50,512 nucleotides of DNA from GCA-2693325 sp036343635 (GCA_036343635.1 JAYYVF010000082.1:1-50512); one strand, 5' to 3'; positions 42,017 through 50,512 are shown, counted from the first letter of the stretch. Notes: generated by a model from the letters alone, not told the origin. Program-made: numbers and translations.

Positions 42017-42808
42017 TTACACCTTTTGAGGAAACCAGGGGAAGAATACGTTTGTAGTTTTCTGATAATTTAGATACTGATTTCCGCGGTTTTTAATAGC
42101 ACGTTTTTCTGTGTACGGGATACCAGTGACATTAAAGAGAAGATAGAGCATAATAAAAGGAAAGCATAGGCTTACCCAACCCCAGCTATATTGTATGGCC
42201 CATGGAATAAAAGAGAACCAGTATAACCATTCGAAAAAATAGTTTGGGTGCCTCGAATAGCGCCATAGGCCGGACATACAAGTTTGGCCGGCGTTTTCCT
42301 TATTAGATTTGAATCTATTTAATTGTGTGTCGGCAATACTTTCTCCTCCGATTGCAATCAGCCCAATTGCCAACCCAATTCCGTCTATTATGCTAAGAGG
42401 GTAGGGGTTCGCTATGGATAGAAAAGAGGGTAACGAAAATGTCCAGGAGAGAATTGCTTGGGCTAGATAGAAAACGAGAAAATTTCTTTGTGCATTCTTT
42501 CCCCATGATCGTCGTAGAAATGCATATCGACCATCTTCTTTTCCTGATTTGTGTCTATTAGATAGGTGCCAACTTAATCGTAGGCTCCATATAAAAGTGA
42601 TTGTCCAAACGAGGAAACGTCTATTCGGATCGCCTTGTCCATACATTGCATAATATGAGGTTAAAAGAGCAATTCCAATGGCCCAACCGATATCGACATG
42701 ACTTGCATCTTTTTTGTGACGTTGATAGAACCATAGAGTGAGCATTATTATGTTAACTCCAAGGAATCCGTGGAGCAAAAGCAAAAATGATGTAGGATAA
42801 TTAGCCAC
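42017..42808 (-). CDS. DUF1295/steroid-5-alpha-reductase-like membrane protein
   Basis: 263 residues from GTG 42808, ten bases after the CFA synthase stop. A longer reading from 42907 would overlap the CFA gene by 89 bases and add 33 residues with no likeness to the family. Several membrane helices are visible. The C-terminal signature GLWRYSRHPNYFFEWLYWFSF and the end motif IPYTEKRAIKNRG match DUF1295 and the NADPH-binding C-terminus of 5-alpha-reductases and isoprenylcysteine methyltransferases. A reductase acting on a lipid double bond is a fair inference. The ribosome site is weak, so the start is uncertain. Confidence 0.8.
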   Translation of the reverse strand: MANYPTSFLLLLHGFLGVNIIMLTLWFYQRHKKDASHVDIGWAIGIALLTSYYAMYGQGDPNRRFLVWTITFIWSLRLSWHLSNRHKSGKEDGRYAFLRRSWGKNAQRNFLVFYLAQAILSWTFSLPSFLSIANPYPLSIIDGIGLAIGLIAIGGESIADTQLNRFKSNKENAGQTCMSGLWRYSRHPNYFFEWLYWFSFIPWAIQYSWGWVSLCFPFIMLYLLFNVTGIPYTEKRAIKNRGNQYLNYQKTTNVFFPWFPQKV

Positions 42809-42818
42809 TGAAATTACT

Positions 42819-44081
42819 TTATGCCAACTCAGCGTGACGCCGATTTTTTGGTTTAGCAAATAAGATTTGGGCGTCACTGATATAACGCTCTGAAAAACCA
42901 GCTTCACAGTAGCAAAGGTAAAAATGCCACATGCGGATGAATTCTTCGTTGAATCCTTGTTCTCTTACCGAATTTATAGAAGAAAAAAAACGTTCTCGCC
43001 AGATGCGTAGGGTGCGTGCATAATGGGGTCCAATGTCTAACAAGTCAACAATACGTAGGTCCGTTTCTTTAGCTATTGATTTACTAATGGCACTTACAGA
43101 AGGGATGCAAGATCCGGGGAATATGTATCGTTTGATAAAATCTACAGTGCGTTTGTGTGCGTCGAAAAACCAGTCTCCGATAGTAATAGCCTGAAGAAGC
43201 ATCAAGCCATCAGGTTTTAACAATCCACTACACTTTGAAAAATAGGTATCGTAATAATGGTGTCCAACTGCTTCAATCATTTCTATGGAGACCAATTTGT
43301 CAAATTGTCCTGTTAAGTTTCGATAGTCGGTGTGTTTTACCTCTATTCGTTCATGGAGTCCGGCATCTCGGGCCCTTTTTTTGGCTAAACAATATTGTTC
43401 TGCTGATATGGTTGTTGTTGTAACTTTGCATCCATAATGCTTTGCAGCATATAGTGCAAAACCTCCCCATCCTGTTCCGATCTCGATTATATGGTCGTTA
43501 GGTTCGAGTTCTAATTTCCGGCAGATTCGATCTAATTTGTTTTGGGATGCTACTTCTAAACTGCTACCCGTTTCTGGGAAAATTGCAGAAGAATACATTA
43601 AATTTTCGTCTAAAAAAAGGCGAAAAAAGTCGTTTCCGAGGTCGTAATGTGCGGCAATGTTACGTTTGCTGTTTTGCGTCGTATTTCTATGTAACTTGTG
43701 AAAAATCTGATGTGCTGGCTTTGCTACCCAGCCCCAGCCACGCTCCATTTTGTCTCGGGCCTCTCCGTTTTGGACAACGATTCGACATAGAGCGGTCAAG
43801 TCGTCAACCTCCCACAATCCATCCATAAATGCTTCAGCGGCACCTAAACTACCCCCCATGGCCATAAAGCGGTAAAAGTCGGGGTTGATAACGCGAATCC
43901 TGCATCGAAGTGTATCGGTTTTCGAACCGAAGCTGTAATGTTTGGCCCCATCTTCCAGACGGATATATCCATATTTAAAACGAGTCAATTTCGAAATCAC
44001 CAAAGATCGCGCCAGTGAATTAATGAAAGATATTGATGAATTCTTTATCTCATTTGTTTTAGTCTCCGTCACGTATTTCAC
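42819..44081 (-). CDS. cfa: Cyclopropane-fatty-acyl-phospholipid synthase
   Basis: 420 residues, full length. It uses SAM to methylate or cyclopropanate an unsaturated acyl chain in phospholipids. It has the SAM motif HIIEIGTGWGGFALYAAKHY, YDLGNDFFRLFLDENLMYSS, ISAEQYCLAKKRARDAGL, SIEMIEAVGHHYYDTYF, LLQAITIGDWFFD and FIKRYIFPGSCIPS. The C-terminal catalytic residues around FNEEFIRMWHFYLCYCEAGF are kept. The start overlaps DUF1365 by 23 bases (GTG 44081). An in-frame GTG at 44072, with AAAGG upstream, is an equally good start. Confidence 0.95.
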   Translation of the reverse strand: MKYVTETKTNEIKNSSISFINSLARSLVISKLTRFKYGYIRLEDGAKHYSFGSKTDTLRCRIRVINPDFYRFMAMGGSLGAAEAFMDGLWEVDDLTALCRIVVQNGEARDKMERGWGWVAKPAHQIFHKLHRNTTQNSKRNIAAHYDLGNDFFRLFLDENLMYSSAIFPETGSSLEVASQNKLDRICRKLELEPNDHIIEIGTGWGGFALYAAKHYGCKVTTTTISAEQYCLAKKRARDAGLHERIEVKHTDYRNLTGQFDKLVSIEMIEAVGHHYYDTYFSKCSGLLKPDGLMLLQAITIGDWFFDAHKRTVDFIKRYIFPGSCIPSVSAISKSIAKETDLRIVDLLDIGPHYARTLRIWRERFFSSINSVREQGFNEEFIRMWHFYLCYCEAGFSERYISDAQILFAKPKNRRHAELA

Positions 44082-44838
44082 CTTTCGGATTAGTTTTCGG
44101 GTGAGGATGGAACGGAGTCCGTTTACTCCAAAGCTTCAATGCCTGCCAATATATTGCCATTCCAATACGTGCGGTCATAAATGGATATTGAACAAGTACT
44201 CTACTCATAGCAGTACGGCATATATTTGTTTGCGATAAATTCATTGTTGCATCAAATAAAGTTGAGTCATCGTCATATGTTTGCATATGGACATTCAGAT
44301 GCTTGCTGGGGCAAGTAAAATACCATTGATATTTTTGGTCCATGGGCATAAATGGTGATATGTGAAATGCTTTATCTATGCGGTAGCATTTTTTTTCTTG
44401 TTTTCCCGTATTAGATGCTTCGTCTAATACGTAAGCGTATTGTTCGCCCCAGGGTGTATTATTGATTTCGGCGATAATTGCTTCAACGTTTTTGTCTTGT
44501 TTGTCGTAGCAATAGTAAAAGCTGACAGGATTTATGCGGTAACCAAAATAGCGGAGGTGAGTTAGAAGGCGGACCGGGCCACTTGGTCGACTGCCGCAGT
44601 GAGCTTCAACGAGGTCGTGCGCGCTATCTTTGAGGGGCTGATGGGGATTCCCAATGTGATCTGAGCGTCTGAAGTGAGCAAGATTCGAACTTCTACATGA
44701 CCAAAACCAAAATCTGTCAAATAGACTAGATAATTCGTCGAGATCCAAATACATCATGAAGAGTTTATAAGTAAAATGATGTTTGATTGGAGAAAATCGC
44801 CTGTGACGTACGTTCCCCTCGTAAATACAACTATGCAC
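44059..44838 (-). CDS. DUF1365 family protein
   Basis: 259 residues from GTG 44838, which overlaps the stop of the FAD oxidoreductase by eight bases. The frame is open back to 44922 but that would overlap by 92 bases, and family members begin at this point (HSCIYEGNVRHRRFSPIKHHF). Other marks are LDELSSLF, RLLTHLRYFGYRINPVSFYYCYD, NTPWGEQYAYVL, KAFHISPFMPMD and, at the end, HPHPKTN. The reaction is unknown. The family nearly always sits between an FAD oxidoreductase and a CFA synthase, as here. Confidence 0.9.
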   Translation of the reverse strand: MHSCIYEGNVRHRRFSPIKHHFTYKLFMMYLDLDELSSLFDRFWFWSCRSSNLAHFRRSDHIGNPHQPLKDSAHDLVEAHCGSRPSGPVRLLTHLRYFGYRINPVSFYYCYDKQDKNVEAIIAEINNTPWGEQYAYVLDEASNTGKQEKKCYRIDKAFHISPFMPMDQKYQWYFTCPSKHLNVHMQTYDDDSTLFDATMNLSQTNICRTAMSRVLVQYPFMTARIGMAIYWQALKLWSKRTPFHPHPKTNPKGEIRDGD

Positions 44839-46105
44839 GACTATATTCTTTCTGTATTGCTTCAGCAACCTCGATTCCCGATCGTGCTCCATCCTCATGA
44901 AAACCATATCCCCAATAAGCACCGCAGAAATAGGTTTGGTTCACTCCGTTAATCTTGTGACGTTTTGATTGAGCACTAAGAGCATTTAAGTCGTAGACGG
45001 GATGGTGATAGGTGATTTGCTTGAGGATAGTCGATTCCTCAATCTCATGTTGACGATTAAGGCTTACACAAAAAGGGACTGGGCTTTTGATACCTTGTAG
45101 GATATTCATATTGTAAGTAACAGTGGCAGTATTCTGGCTTTTTCGTGGCAGAAAATAGTTCCAGCTCGCCCAAGCAAGTTTTTTACTTGGTAGTAGGTTT
45201 GAATCGGTGTGAAGGGTCGTTTCATTTTTTTGATAACGAATAGCACTAAGTATTTCGGTCTCAATCGGGGTTGGATCCGATAAAAGCTTTAATGCTTGGT
45301 CACTATGTGTAGCAATAATTACCTTGTCAAAATACTTGGGTGGTTTAGTGCCCATATCAAGTTTTACAACATCACCCTCGCGACAGATAGATTTTATTGG
45401 AGAGTTGGTGTGGATTTTTTTGACGAAAGGTTTAATTAAAGCTTCGACGTAACGTTTGGATCCACCGCAAATCACTCTCCACTCAGGACGTCCTTTCCAT
45501 TGTAAAAAACCGTGGTTGTCGAAAAAATGTGCAAACGAGCGTGCCGGAAAATCAAACATTCCTTCCGGTGAGGCTGACCAAATTGCTGCCCCCATGGGTA
45601 TGATATGTTGTTCAATGAATTCTTGGCTGTAGCGTCCTTGATCTAAATAGTCTCCTAAGGTTGTACTGTTATCTATACCTTCTAGAAGCTCCGGTGCACT
45701 CCTATAAAAACGAATAATTTCTCGTAACATACGGTGAAAGGATGGTCGTAGTAGATTTGATCGTTGAGAAAAAATTTTATTTAGAGAGGTTCCGTTGTAT
45801 TCGAGTCCAGTTTCTTGGCACTGAACACTAAAACTCATTTCTGTTGGTTTTGTTGAAACTCCTAAGGTGTCGAGGACTTCGGTAAAAATGGGGTAGTTTT
45901 TTTCATTATACACAATGAATCCAGTATCGACTGAGTAAGTTTTTCCATCGTGATCGACATCAATGGTATTGGTATGACCGCCGATATGGTTTCCTTGTTC
46001 ATATAACGAGATGTCCCAGTCTGCACTTAATTTGGACGCGGCTATGAGACCGGAAACCCCACTTCCAATAATGGCTATTTGCTTGCCATTTGTTTTTGTG
46101 TCCAC
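44831..46105 (-). CDS. FAD-dependent oxidoreductase (NAD/FAD-binding amine-oxidase-like)
   Basis: 424 residues from GTG 46105, two bases after the desaturase stop. Earlier codons in the frame (to 46255) would overlap the desaturase by 148 bases. The FAD-binding GxGxxG motif is IAIIGSGVSGLIAASKL; LYEQGNHIGGHTNTI and TGFIVYNEKNYPIF follow. The end, FCGAYWGYGFHEDGARSGIEVAEAI, binds the flavin. This family occurs beside CFA synthases and DUF1365 in many bacteria, and a desaturation or oxidation of the modified acyl chain is likely. The ribosome site overlaps the start, so the exact codon is uncertain. Confidence 0.9.
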   Translation of the reverse strand: MDTKTNGKQIAIIGSGVSGLIAASKLSADWDISLYEQGNHIGGHTNTIDVDHDGKTYSVDTGFIVYNEKNYPIFTEVLDTLGVSTKPTEMSFSVQCQETGLEYNGTSLNKIFSQRSNLLRPSFHRMLREIIRFYRSAPELLEGIDNSTTLGDYLDQGRYSQEFIEQHIIPMGAAIWSASPEGMFDFPARSFAHFFDNHGFLQWKGRPEWRVICGGSKRYVEALIKPFVKKIHTNSPIKSICREGDVVKLDMGTKPPKYFDKVIIATHSDQALKLLSDPTPIETEILSAIRYQKNETTLHTDSNLLPSKKLAWASWNYFLPRKSQNTATVTYNMNILQGIKSPVPFCVSLNRQHEIEESTILKQITYHHPVYDLNALSAQSKRHKINGVNQTYFCGAYWGYGFHEDGARSGIEVAEAIQKEYSRA

Positions 46106-46107
46106 CT

Positions 46108-47046
46108 TTAGGCTATTTCTTTTGCTCGTTGGTAAACGCGATCTGGAACTGGATTGAGGTCCCAAATAATCCCAAGAAAAGAAAGTGACTTTAATCCGAT
46201 GAAAGTCAGATCGATTTCCCACCAATAGAAACCTTGCCTGCAAGCGCTTGGGCAAAAGTGATGGTTGTTGTGCCAGCCTTCTCCGAATGTAATGAGTGCG
46301 AGCAATGGGTTATTGCGACTCTCTTCATTTGTTTGGAATCTGCGGGAACCGAATTGGTGTGATAGTGAATTGATGGTACACGTGGCATGGAATAGAACGA
46401 TGGTCGAAACGAAAAATCCCCATATCAACATCTGCCATCCGTTTGTCCCGTAAGGAATCAATTGTTCGCCTAAAAGGTACATCCCGCAAGCTAATAAAAT
46501 TGGTACTAAAAAATCGAAGCGGTTAAGAAAACGTAATTCGGGAAATCGCGACAAATCTCGAACGGCCGGCATATTGGTCGGAAAATTTTTGCGTGAGGTG
46601 ATCCATAAAATGTGGCTCCAAACGAATCCGTGTCGATGCGGAGAGTGAGGATCGTTATCCTGGTCAGCATACCGGTGATGTTGACGATGATGAGCAGCCC
46701 ACCAGAGTGGACCTCGTTGTAACGCACTGTTTCCTAAGACGGCAAAAAAGAACTGTATTGGACGAGAGGTTTTAAATGTTCTATGCGAGAAGTAGCGGTG
46801 GTAGAAACCAGTTATAGCGAACATTCTGACGCAGTATGCACTGAAGGCCACTCCTACGGCTAACGGACTCCAGCCAACCCAGAATACGGCAGCACAAGCT
46901 AAATGAACTAGGCCGAAAGGAATGACTCGCAACCATTCTACGCTGTGCCGTTCGAGAAATTGATCTCTATCGGATGCTTCTGAATCAACCCAACGTAAAA
47001 GAGCTCGATACCATGGAGGGTTATTAACTGACGGTGGTGATTCCAT
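46108..47046 (-). CDS. Acyl-CoA/fatty-acid delta-9-type desaturase
   Basis: 312 residues from ATG 47046. The open frame reaches 47241, but the extra 65 residues are unlike any desaturase and would cover a promoter-like site. The three histidine boxes are HRYFSHR, HHRQHH and HNNHH, which hold the di-iron centre. Membrane segments lie around 37-75 and 155-210. RFPELRFLNRF is also typical of the stearoyl-CoA desaturase type. It would introduce the double bond that the two downstream methyltransferases then act upon. First gene of the six-gene operon. Confidence 0.9.
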   Translation of the reverse strand: MESPPSVNNPPWYRALLRWVDSEASDRDQFLERHSVEWLRVIPFGLVHLACAAVFWVGWSPLAVGVAFSAYCVRMFAITGFYHRYFSHRTFKTSRPIQFFFAVLGNSALQRGPLWWAAHHRQHHRYADQDNDPHSPHRHGFVWSHILWITSRKNFPTNMPAVRDLSRFPELRFLNRFDFLVPILLACGMYLLGEQLIPYGTNGWQMLIWGFFVSTIVLFHATCTINSLSHQFGSRRFQTNEESRNNPLLALITFGEGWHNNHHFCPSACRQGFYWWEIDLTFIGLKSLSFLGIIWDLNPVPDRVYQRAKEIA

Positions 47047-47407
47047 AACTGTACCGATCGAATGACATGACTGTATCACAAATATTGATAATAGACCTCG
47101 ATCATTGGAATAAAAGCAGGGAGAAAGGATTGTCAAGTGGGTTTTTAGTAGGCCCTGTTTTGAGATGACGATCGGTGTGTCCATACCATGGGAATACAGT
47201 TTTTTTTTATGGGTGTCTAATTTTTTTATTACTGGTCCCACCGGATATGTTGGTAACTATTTACTTGGTTCTCCTTGTCGGCGAGAGAGAACGTTTACGC
47301 CGTCCAACTCATCGTCCATGTGTGGATAGTGATATCGAGATTATTGGCTATAATTCAAGGGTCAAAAAATCCTAAAATTTGCTAATTATCCTAATAAAAA
47401 TTTCAGC
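47047..47407. other. Intergenic region upstream of the desaturase operon
   Basis: 361 bases without a supported gene, between the desaturase start and the symporter end. It contains one promoter-like site for the minus strand (47108-47136) and AT-rich sequence. I see no RNA gene or clear terminator. Confidence 0.5.
47108..47136 (-). promoter_or_regulatory. Weak candidate promoter of the desaturase operon
   Basis: On the minus strand TTGACA (47136-47131) is followed after 17 bases by TTATTC (47113-47108), a poor -10. Another -10-like TATTAT lies further downstream. It could equally be a site for an alternative sigma factor. Confidence 0.25.
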
Positions 47408-49009
47408 CTAAGCTTTTAGATTTCTTCTGTTGATGGAGCTAATGGTAAAAAAAACAAGGCAATTAAGCATGAGTCCCCAGGTGCCTATATCTACAGTACT
47501 TCGAAGTAATTCTAAGGTGAGATCCATTGAATCATACAAAGTTAGTGGTGATATTGGGCTCAAGAGTAAGATTGAGATAATCCCAGTCACTAAGCCTGCT
47601 ACCGCACCCTGACGTGTTCCTATTTGTAGATAGAGGATATCAACAGTCATCGGTAACAATTGGGTAGAAAATGCAATCGCCAACAAGCCCAAAGCAACGA
47701 TCATTCCAAGTGGATTGGCTTGGCTATGTCTGCCCAAAATAACTAATGCTAACGCGAGAAGTGTGGCTAATGCGATAACGAGTCTTCCGATCCAGGCTCT
47801 TTCATTCTCAGAGGCATTGGATCTAATAAATTGGTCGTAAATATCATGTGTTATTAGCGCAGAAAGGGCATGTAAATTAGAATCTGCAGTACTCATTGCA
47901 GCGGCCATAATAGCAACTAAAATTAGGGCCGCTAAGAATGCTCCAAATTGGCCAAATAATTCCGGAAGATGGTTTTTTAATACGACTACAAGAATTTGAT
48001 CAAAGTCGCTGGGAGAGTTGCCGACGGCGGGGTTAGGTAACAACGATCCATTTGAATTCATTTGATAGAATCCGTTTATATCGACTAAGGGATATAAAAC
48101 TTGGCCGCCTATCCCAACAAGCATTACTCCGAAAAAGAAGCACAAGGTAAGAACCGCAGAAAAAATAAGGGCACTTCGCTTCAACACTGCATTGGAGCGA
48201 GCGGCATAAAAACGCATCCACTGGGCGGGTTGTATCATTGATCCCAAAGATGCAAATGCTGAAGCTGTGAATAACATAGATGGCGTCCAGTATCCCGTTG
48301 TTCCTGGTACAGTCAACGACTTGGGAGGTAAATGAGATACGGCCGAAAAAAAATTTCCGAGACCGCCGAGTACTGTCACGACACAAATTCCTGCGACAAA
48401 CATACCTCCCACGAGTAGTAATCCTTGGACAACGTCGGTCCAAGCGACTGAACGCATTCCACCGACCATGATGTAAAGCATGGTGATGGCGGACAGAATT
48501 ACAGCTCCTATCTCGAAATTACCGTCTCCGGGAAATAATTGTTGGGATATGATCCCGCCTGCTTGAATTTGGATGACGACATAGGGAACGGTATAAAGTA
48601 GTCCGACAAGAGCCACCAATAAACGTAAAGAGATTTTGCTGCCATAATGATTTGATATCATATCTGCCGGCGTGACGTATCCGAAATCTTTTCCGATCTT
48701 TCGTATACGTGTTCCAAATAGATATATAGCTACTCCTGCAACTGGAACATTTAGACTAAACAGAGAGAAAACGACTCCGTCTCTATACACCATACCTGGG
48801 GCTCCTAATAAAGCAAAAGAGCTAAAGAAAGTCGCCATGATCGTTAGTGAAGTAACAATCCAACCTTGACCGCGTCCTGCTAAATAATAATCAACTGCAT
48901 TGTTGTCACCCCGTCGACGATATCCTTGAATACCGAACGCGAGTAGAAGTAGTAGGTAAAGACTCAGAACGATGTGTGGTAACTCATTTAGGCTTTGATC
49001 AGGCATCAT
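47408..49009 (-). CDS. Sodium:solute symporter (SSS family)
   Basis: 533 residues with about 13 membrane helices. SSS hallmarks include DYYLAGRGQGWIVTSLTIMATFFSSFALLGAPG near the N-terminus, VTPADMISNHYG, SVAWTDVVQGLLL, and MAAAMSTADSNLHALSALITHDIY, the conserved Na-site helix. Transported solutes in the family include pantothenate, proline, sugars and monocarboxylates; the sequence does not say which. ATG 49009 (or 49006) overlaps the end of the 77-residue membrane partner by 11 bases, with GGAAAG eight bases upstream. Confidence 0.9.
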   Translation of the reverse strand: MMPDQSLNELPHIVLSLYLLLLLAFGIQGYRRRGDNNAVDYYLAGRGQGWIVTSLTIMATFFSSFALLGAPGMVYRDGVVFSLFSLNVPVAGVAIYLFGTRIRKIGKDFGYVTPADMISNHYGSKISLRLLVALVGLLYTVPYVVIQIQAGGIISQQLFPGDGNFEIGAVILSAITMLYIMVGGMRSVAWTDVVQGLLLVGGMFVAGICVVTVLGGLGNFFSAVSHLPPKSLTVPGTTGYWTPSMLFTASAFASLGSMIQPAQWMRFYAARSNAVLKRSALIFSAVLTLCFFFGVMLVGIGGQVLYPLVDINGFYQMNSNGSLLPNPAVGNSPSDFDQILVVVLKNHLPELFGQFGAFLAALILVAIMAAAMSTADSNLHALSALITHDIYDQFIRSNASENERAWIGRLVIALATLLALALVILGRHSQANPLGMIVALGLLAIAFSTQLLPMTVDILYLQIGTRQGAVAGLVTGIISILLLSPISPLTLYDSMDLTLELLRSTVDIGTWGLMLNCLVFFTISSINRRNLKA

Positions 49010-49232
49010 CTTCGTCTTTCCAATATCTAGTATATGCGAGAATTATGACGCTCATTTGTACTATATACCACATCAGACCCCACACATAGATACGAGGTAA
49101 ACCCACAAACAATAACTCCGATTGAATTGCATTTTCGCTGGGGTTAATTAAATATAGTCCAGGTCCAGATCCCATAGCCATTGCAAAAACAAAAACGATA
49201 GCGAGTAGGCGTTTTTCAAGTGTAGAATCCAT
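48999..49232 (-). CDS. Small two-helix membrane protein, symporter partner
   Basis: 77 residues with two hydrophobic segments (about 8-28 and 44-66) and a charged end (RYWKDEDDA). It overlaps the symporter start by 11 bases, which is the layout of DUF3311/DUF485-like small partners of SSS transporters. A role in symporter assembly or regulation is inferred from that position. It starts three bases after the NUDIX gene and has no clear ribosome site, so coupling is likely. Confidence 0.75.
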   Translation of the reverse strand: MDSTLEKRLLAIVFVFAMAMGSGPGLYLINPSENAIQSELLFVGLPRIYVWGLMWYIVQMSVIILAYTRYWKDEDDA

Positions 49233-49235
49233 TGG

Positions 49236-49820
49236 TTAATTGTCGGTTTGATGGATATCAGATAGGGGAAAACCTAAAAGACTGGTAAGGCGATCTGTGA
49301 AACGATACGTCAACCCCCATAATAGAGGACGATCAAAGCCCAGTATGTTGACGGCAGGCATAGATTCTGATTCTGTCATTTGTGTGCATCGTAGATCTGG
49401 ATTACAAATTTGGTCTAACGAACACCAAAAGAAGTGCTTTATTTCATTGTTTAATATTATTCTCTGGGGTGGGGGTATGATAAATATAAAGCATGCAACA
49501 TGAATTGCTATAAGACTTCCGGTCTCATCATCCAGCCGACCAACTAACATCGTGTCATCCAATTTTATACTAGTCTCTTCTACCGTTTCTCTAATTGCGG
49601 TTGCGCACAGATCTTTATCTTGTGTTACGATCCTTCCACCAGGGAAAGCAAGTTGTCCGGACCAAGGATCTCCAGAAATGGTTTCGCGTTCAATAAGAAG
49701 TAATTCAATTTGATTGAATTGCTCTCTTAGAATTAGTGCTACAGCTGCGTCATGTCCAGAAGATTTTACGTTCGGAGTATATGAAGTAAGCTCTGCTTTT
49801 ATTTTATCTATACTATACAT
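49236..49820 (-). CDS. NUDIX hydrolase, CoA-pyrophosphatase-like
   Basis: 194 residues. The Nudix box and its lead-in read WSGQLAFPGGRIVTQDKD then LCATAIRETVEETSI, close to NudL-type CoA diphosphatases, which have the pattern GQxAFPGGxxxxxDxxxxxTAxREtxEE. The catalytic Glu residues (RETVEE) are intact. The enzyme should cleave a nucleoside diphosphate linked to another moiety; the CoA specificity is inferred. It is the first gene of a three-gene unit with the small membrane protein and symporter. Confidence 0.85.
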   Translation of the reverse strand: MYSIDKIKAELTSYTPNVKSSGHDAAVALILREQFNQIELLLIERETISGDPWSGQLAFPGGRIVTQDKDLCATAIRETVEETSIKLDDTMLVGRLDDETGSLIAIHVACFIFIIPPPQRIILNNEIKHFFWCSLDQICNPDLRCTQMTESESMPAVNILGFDRPLLWGLTYRFTDRLTSLLGFPLSDIHQTDN

Positions 49821-49893
49821 TTTTGGAAATCACAATTGATTAGCTAGCTGTATAGTTGTTTAGTAGAAAATTTAAAAATTAAATTATTTTCGA

Positions 49894-50512
49894 TCATTGT
49901 ATTTGCTCTGATTGGTTTAGCTCTTGCAATATGTGTTTTGCATTTATTAAAGTAGATTCCTCGCCATAGCGATTTATATACTCCTCGATATGATTTATAG
50001 CTTTGCTAACGTTCCCTTGTGATTGGAGTGCGGTGGCGATGCCAAAATGAGCGTCGACAGAGGATGGGTTGATCTGTATTGCTAAGTCGTAAATACGTAA
50101 AGCTCGATCGGGTTGCATGTAACGATCCAATACGATATTTCCGATCGCAACAATGTTCGAAGGTGTAGCATTTGGATCGGTGCCTATGGCTATTTTTATG
50201 CCGTTTGCTGCGGCTTCCATGTAATCTCCAGCCCAATCAGGTCGGCCCATCTCGTAAAAGCGATCGGCATTGATGTAGAGAGTATGCCAATCGATACCAA
50301 TAGTTGATTGTCCCCAATCAACTAGTGTTTTTAAACCTTCAACGTTATTGTTGTTTGCGTAATTGTCGGAGAGGTATGCGAATACAGCTCGGTAATTCCC
50401 GAGGAGTCTTCGGGTATTTTCGTCCTTGTATACACGCGGGTCCAAAATGCCTCTAAGGGAAAAAACGTTGTATAATAGATGTTCGTTTTCAGTCGTATTG
50501 ATATCCGTATTA
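49894..50512 (-). CDS. TPR-containing C-terminus of a probable DUF2723 membrane protein, 5' end cut
   Basis: The frame is open to the window end, giving at least 205 residues; a TTG at 50445 is not a real start. The visible part reads LYNVFSLRGILDPRVY, then KDENTRRLLGNYRAVFAYLS, and then helical repeats such as DRALRIYDLAIQINPSSVDAHFGIATALQSQGNVSKAINHIEEYI (TPR). The first segment resembles the region after the membrane part of DUF2723 (TMEM260/protein O-mannosyltransferase-like) proteins in FCB bacteria, from memory. If so, the missing upstream part holds many membrane helices. Confidence 0.7.
   Translation of the reverse strand, partial: NTDINTTENEHLLYNVFSLRGILDPRVYKDENTRRLLGNYRAVFAYLSDNYANNNNVEGLKTLVDWGQSTIGIDWHTLYINADRFYEMGRPDWAGDYMEAAANGIKIAIGTDPNATPSNIVAIGNIVLDRYMQPDRALRIYDLAIQINPSSVDAHFGIATALQSQGNVSKAINHIEEYINRYGEESTLINAKHILQELNQSEQIQ

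Overview
The window looks like one contiguous stretch of chromosome from an uncultured, Gram-negative-type bacterium of the Fibrobacterota-Chlorobiota-Bacteroidota (FCB) group, most likely a Latescibacterota/Marinimicrobia-like lineage. The reasons are a C-terminal sorting domain of the type IX secretion kind (YPNPFNP...GQ...GVYFIRM), a TonB receptor paired with a DUF4249-like lipoprotein, FG-GAP/fibronectin/dockerin-like giant surface proteins, a probable DUF2723/TPR protein, and scavenging-type genes (PhyH dioxygenase, Gfo/Idh/MocA, acetamidase, DUF4432). The base composition is moderately AT-rich by eye. Genes are very tightly packed, with many ATGA, 1-11 bp and convergent overlaps. I saw no rRNA, tRNA, IS element, phage gene or CRISPR array. 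The phylum assignment is an inference.

Layout. (1) 2-13.7 kb: a giant modular secreted protein (over 3,860 residues, cut by the window edge) and a second beta-propeller/dockerin-like secreted protein. (2) 13.8-17.0 kb: a stand-alone AICAR formyltransferase divergent from a dapA-dapB lysine/diaminopimelate operon. (3) 17.0-18.1 kb: a UVR-motif protein and a tiny 41-residue membrane ORF. (4) 18.4-27.7 kb: Gfo/Idh/MocA dehydrogenase plus acetamidase, polyphosphate kinase, TIM-barrel sugar isomerase-like protein, hydroxyacid dehydrogenase, glycosyltransferase, DUF4432 mutarotase-like protein, and a SRAP/YedK DNA-protein crosslink sensor. (5) 27.9-31.0 kb: a complete Leloir operon galE-galT-galK. 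(6) 31.0-35.0 kb: PhyH dioxygenase, HisC-like aminotransferase, TIGR01777 epimerase-like protein and a histone-deacetylase-family hydrolase. (7) 35.0-39.3 kb: a minus-strand operon of an MBOAT wax-synthase-like acyltransferase, a 69-residue ORF, a TonB receptor and a DUF4249-like lipoprotein. (8) 39.3-47.2 kb: a lipid-modification block. Six minus-strand genes run almost without gaps (desaturase, FAD oxidoreductase, DUF1365, CFA synthase, DUF1295, second CFA-type methyltransferase). They face plus-strand genes that include an NTF2-like protein, the C-terminal remnant of a DNA photolyase and a four-helix membrane protein. A sigma-70 region 4 remnant with an in-frame TAG lies beside them. (9) 47.4-50.5 kb: a sodium:solute symporter with a small two-helix partner, a NUDIX hydrolase and the C-terminal part of a probable DUF2723/TPR protein.

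The most interesting points are these. The lipid block resembles the set known in other bacteria from singlet-oxygen/sigma-E regulons (CFA synthase, DUF1365, FAD oxidase, NTF2-like, photolyase). Here the photolyase, and a sigma-factor-like gene next to it, survive only as fragments. A perfect 24-bp inverted repeat lies inside the DUF4249-like coding region. Other items are a eukaryote-like stand-alone AICARFT, small uncatalogued ORFs, and the architecture of the giant surface protein.
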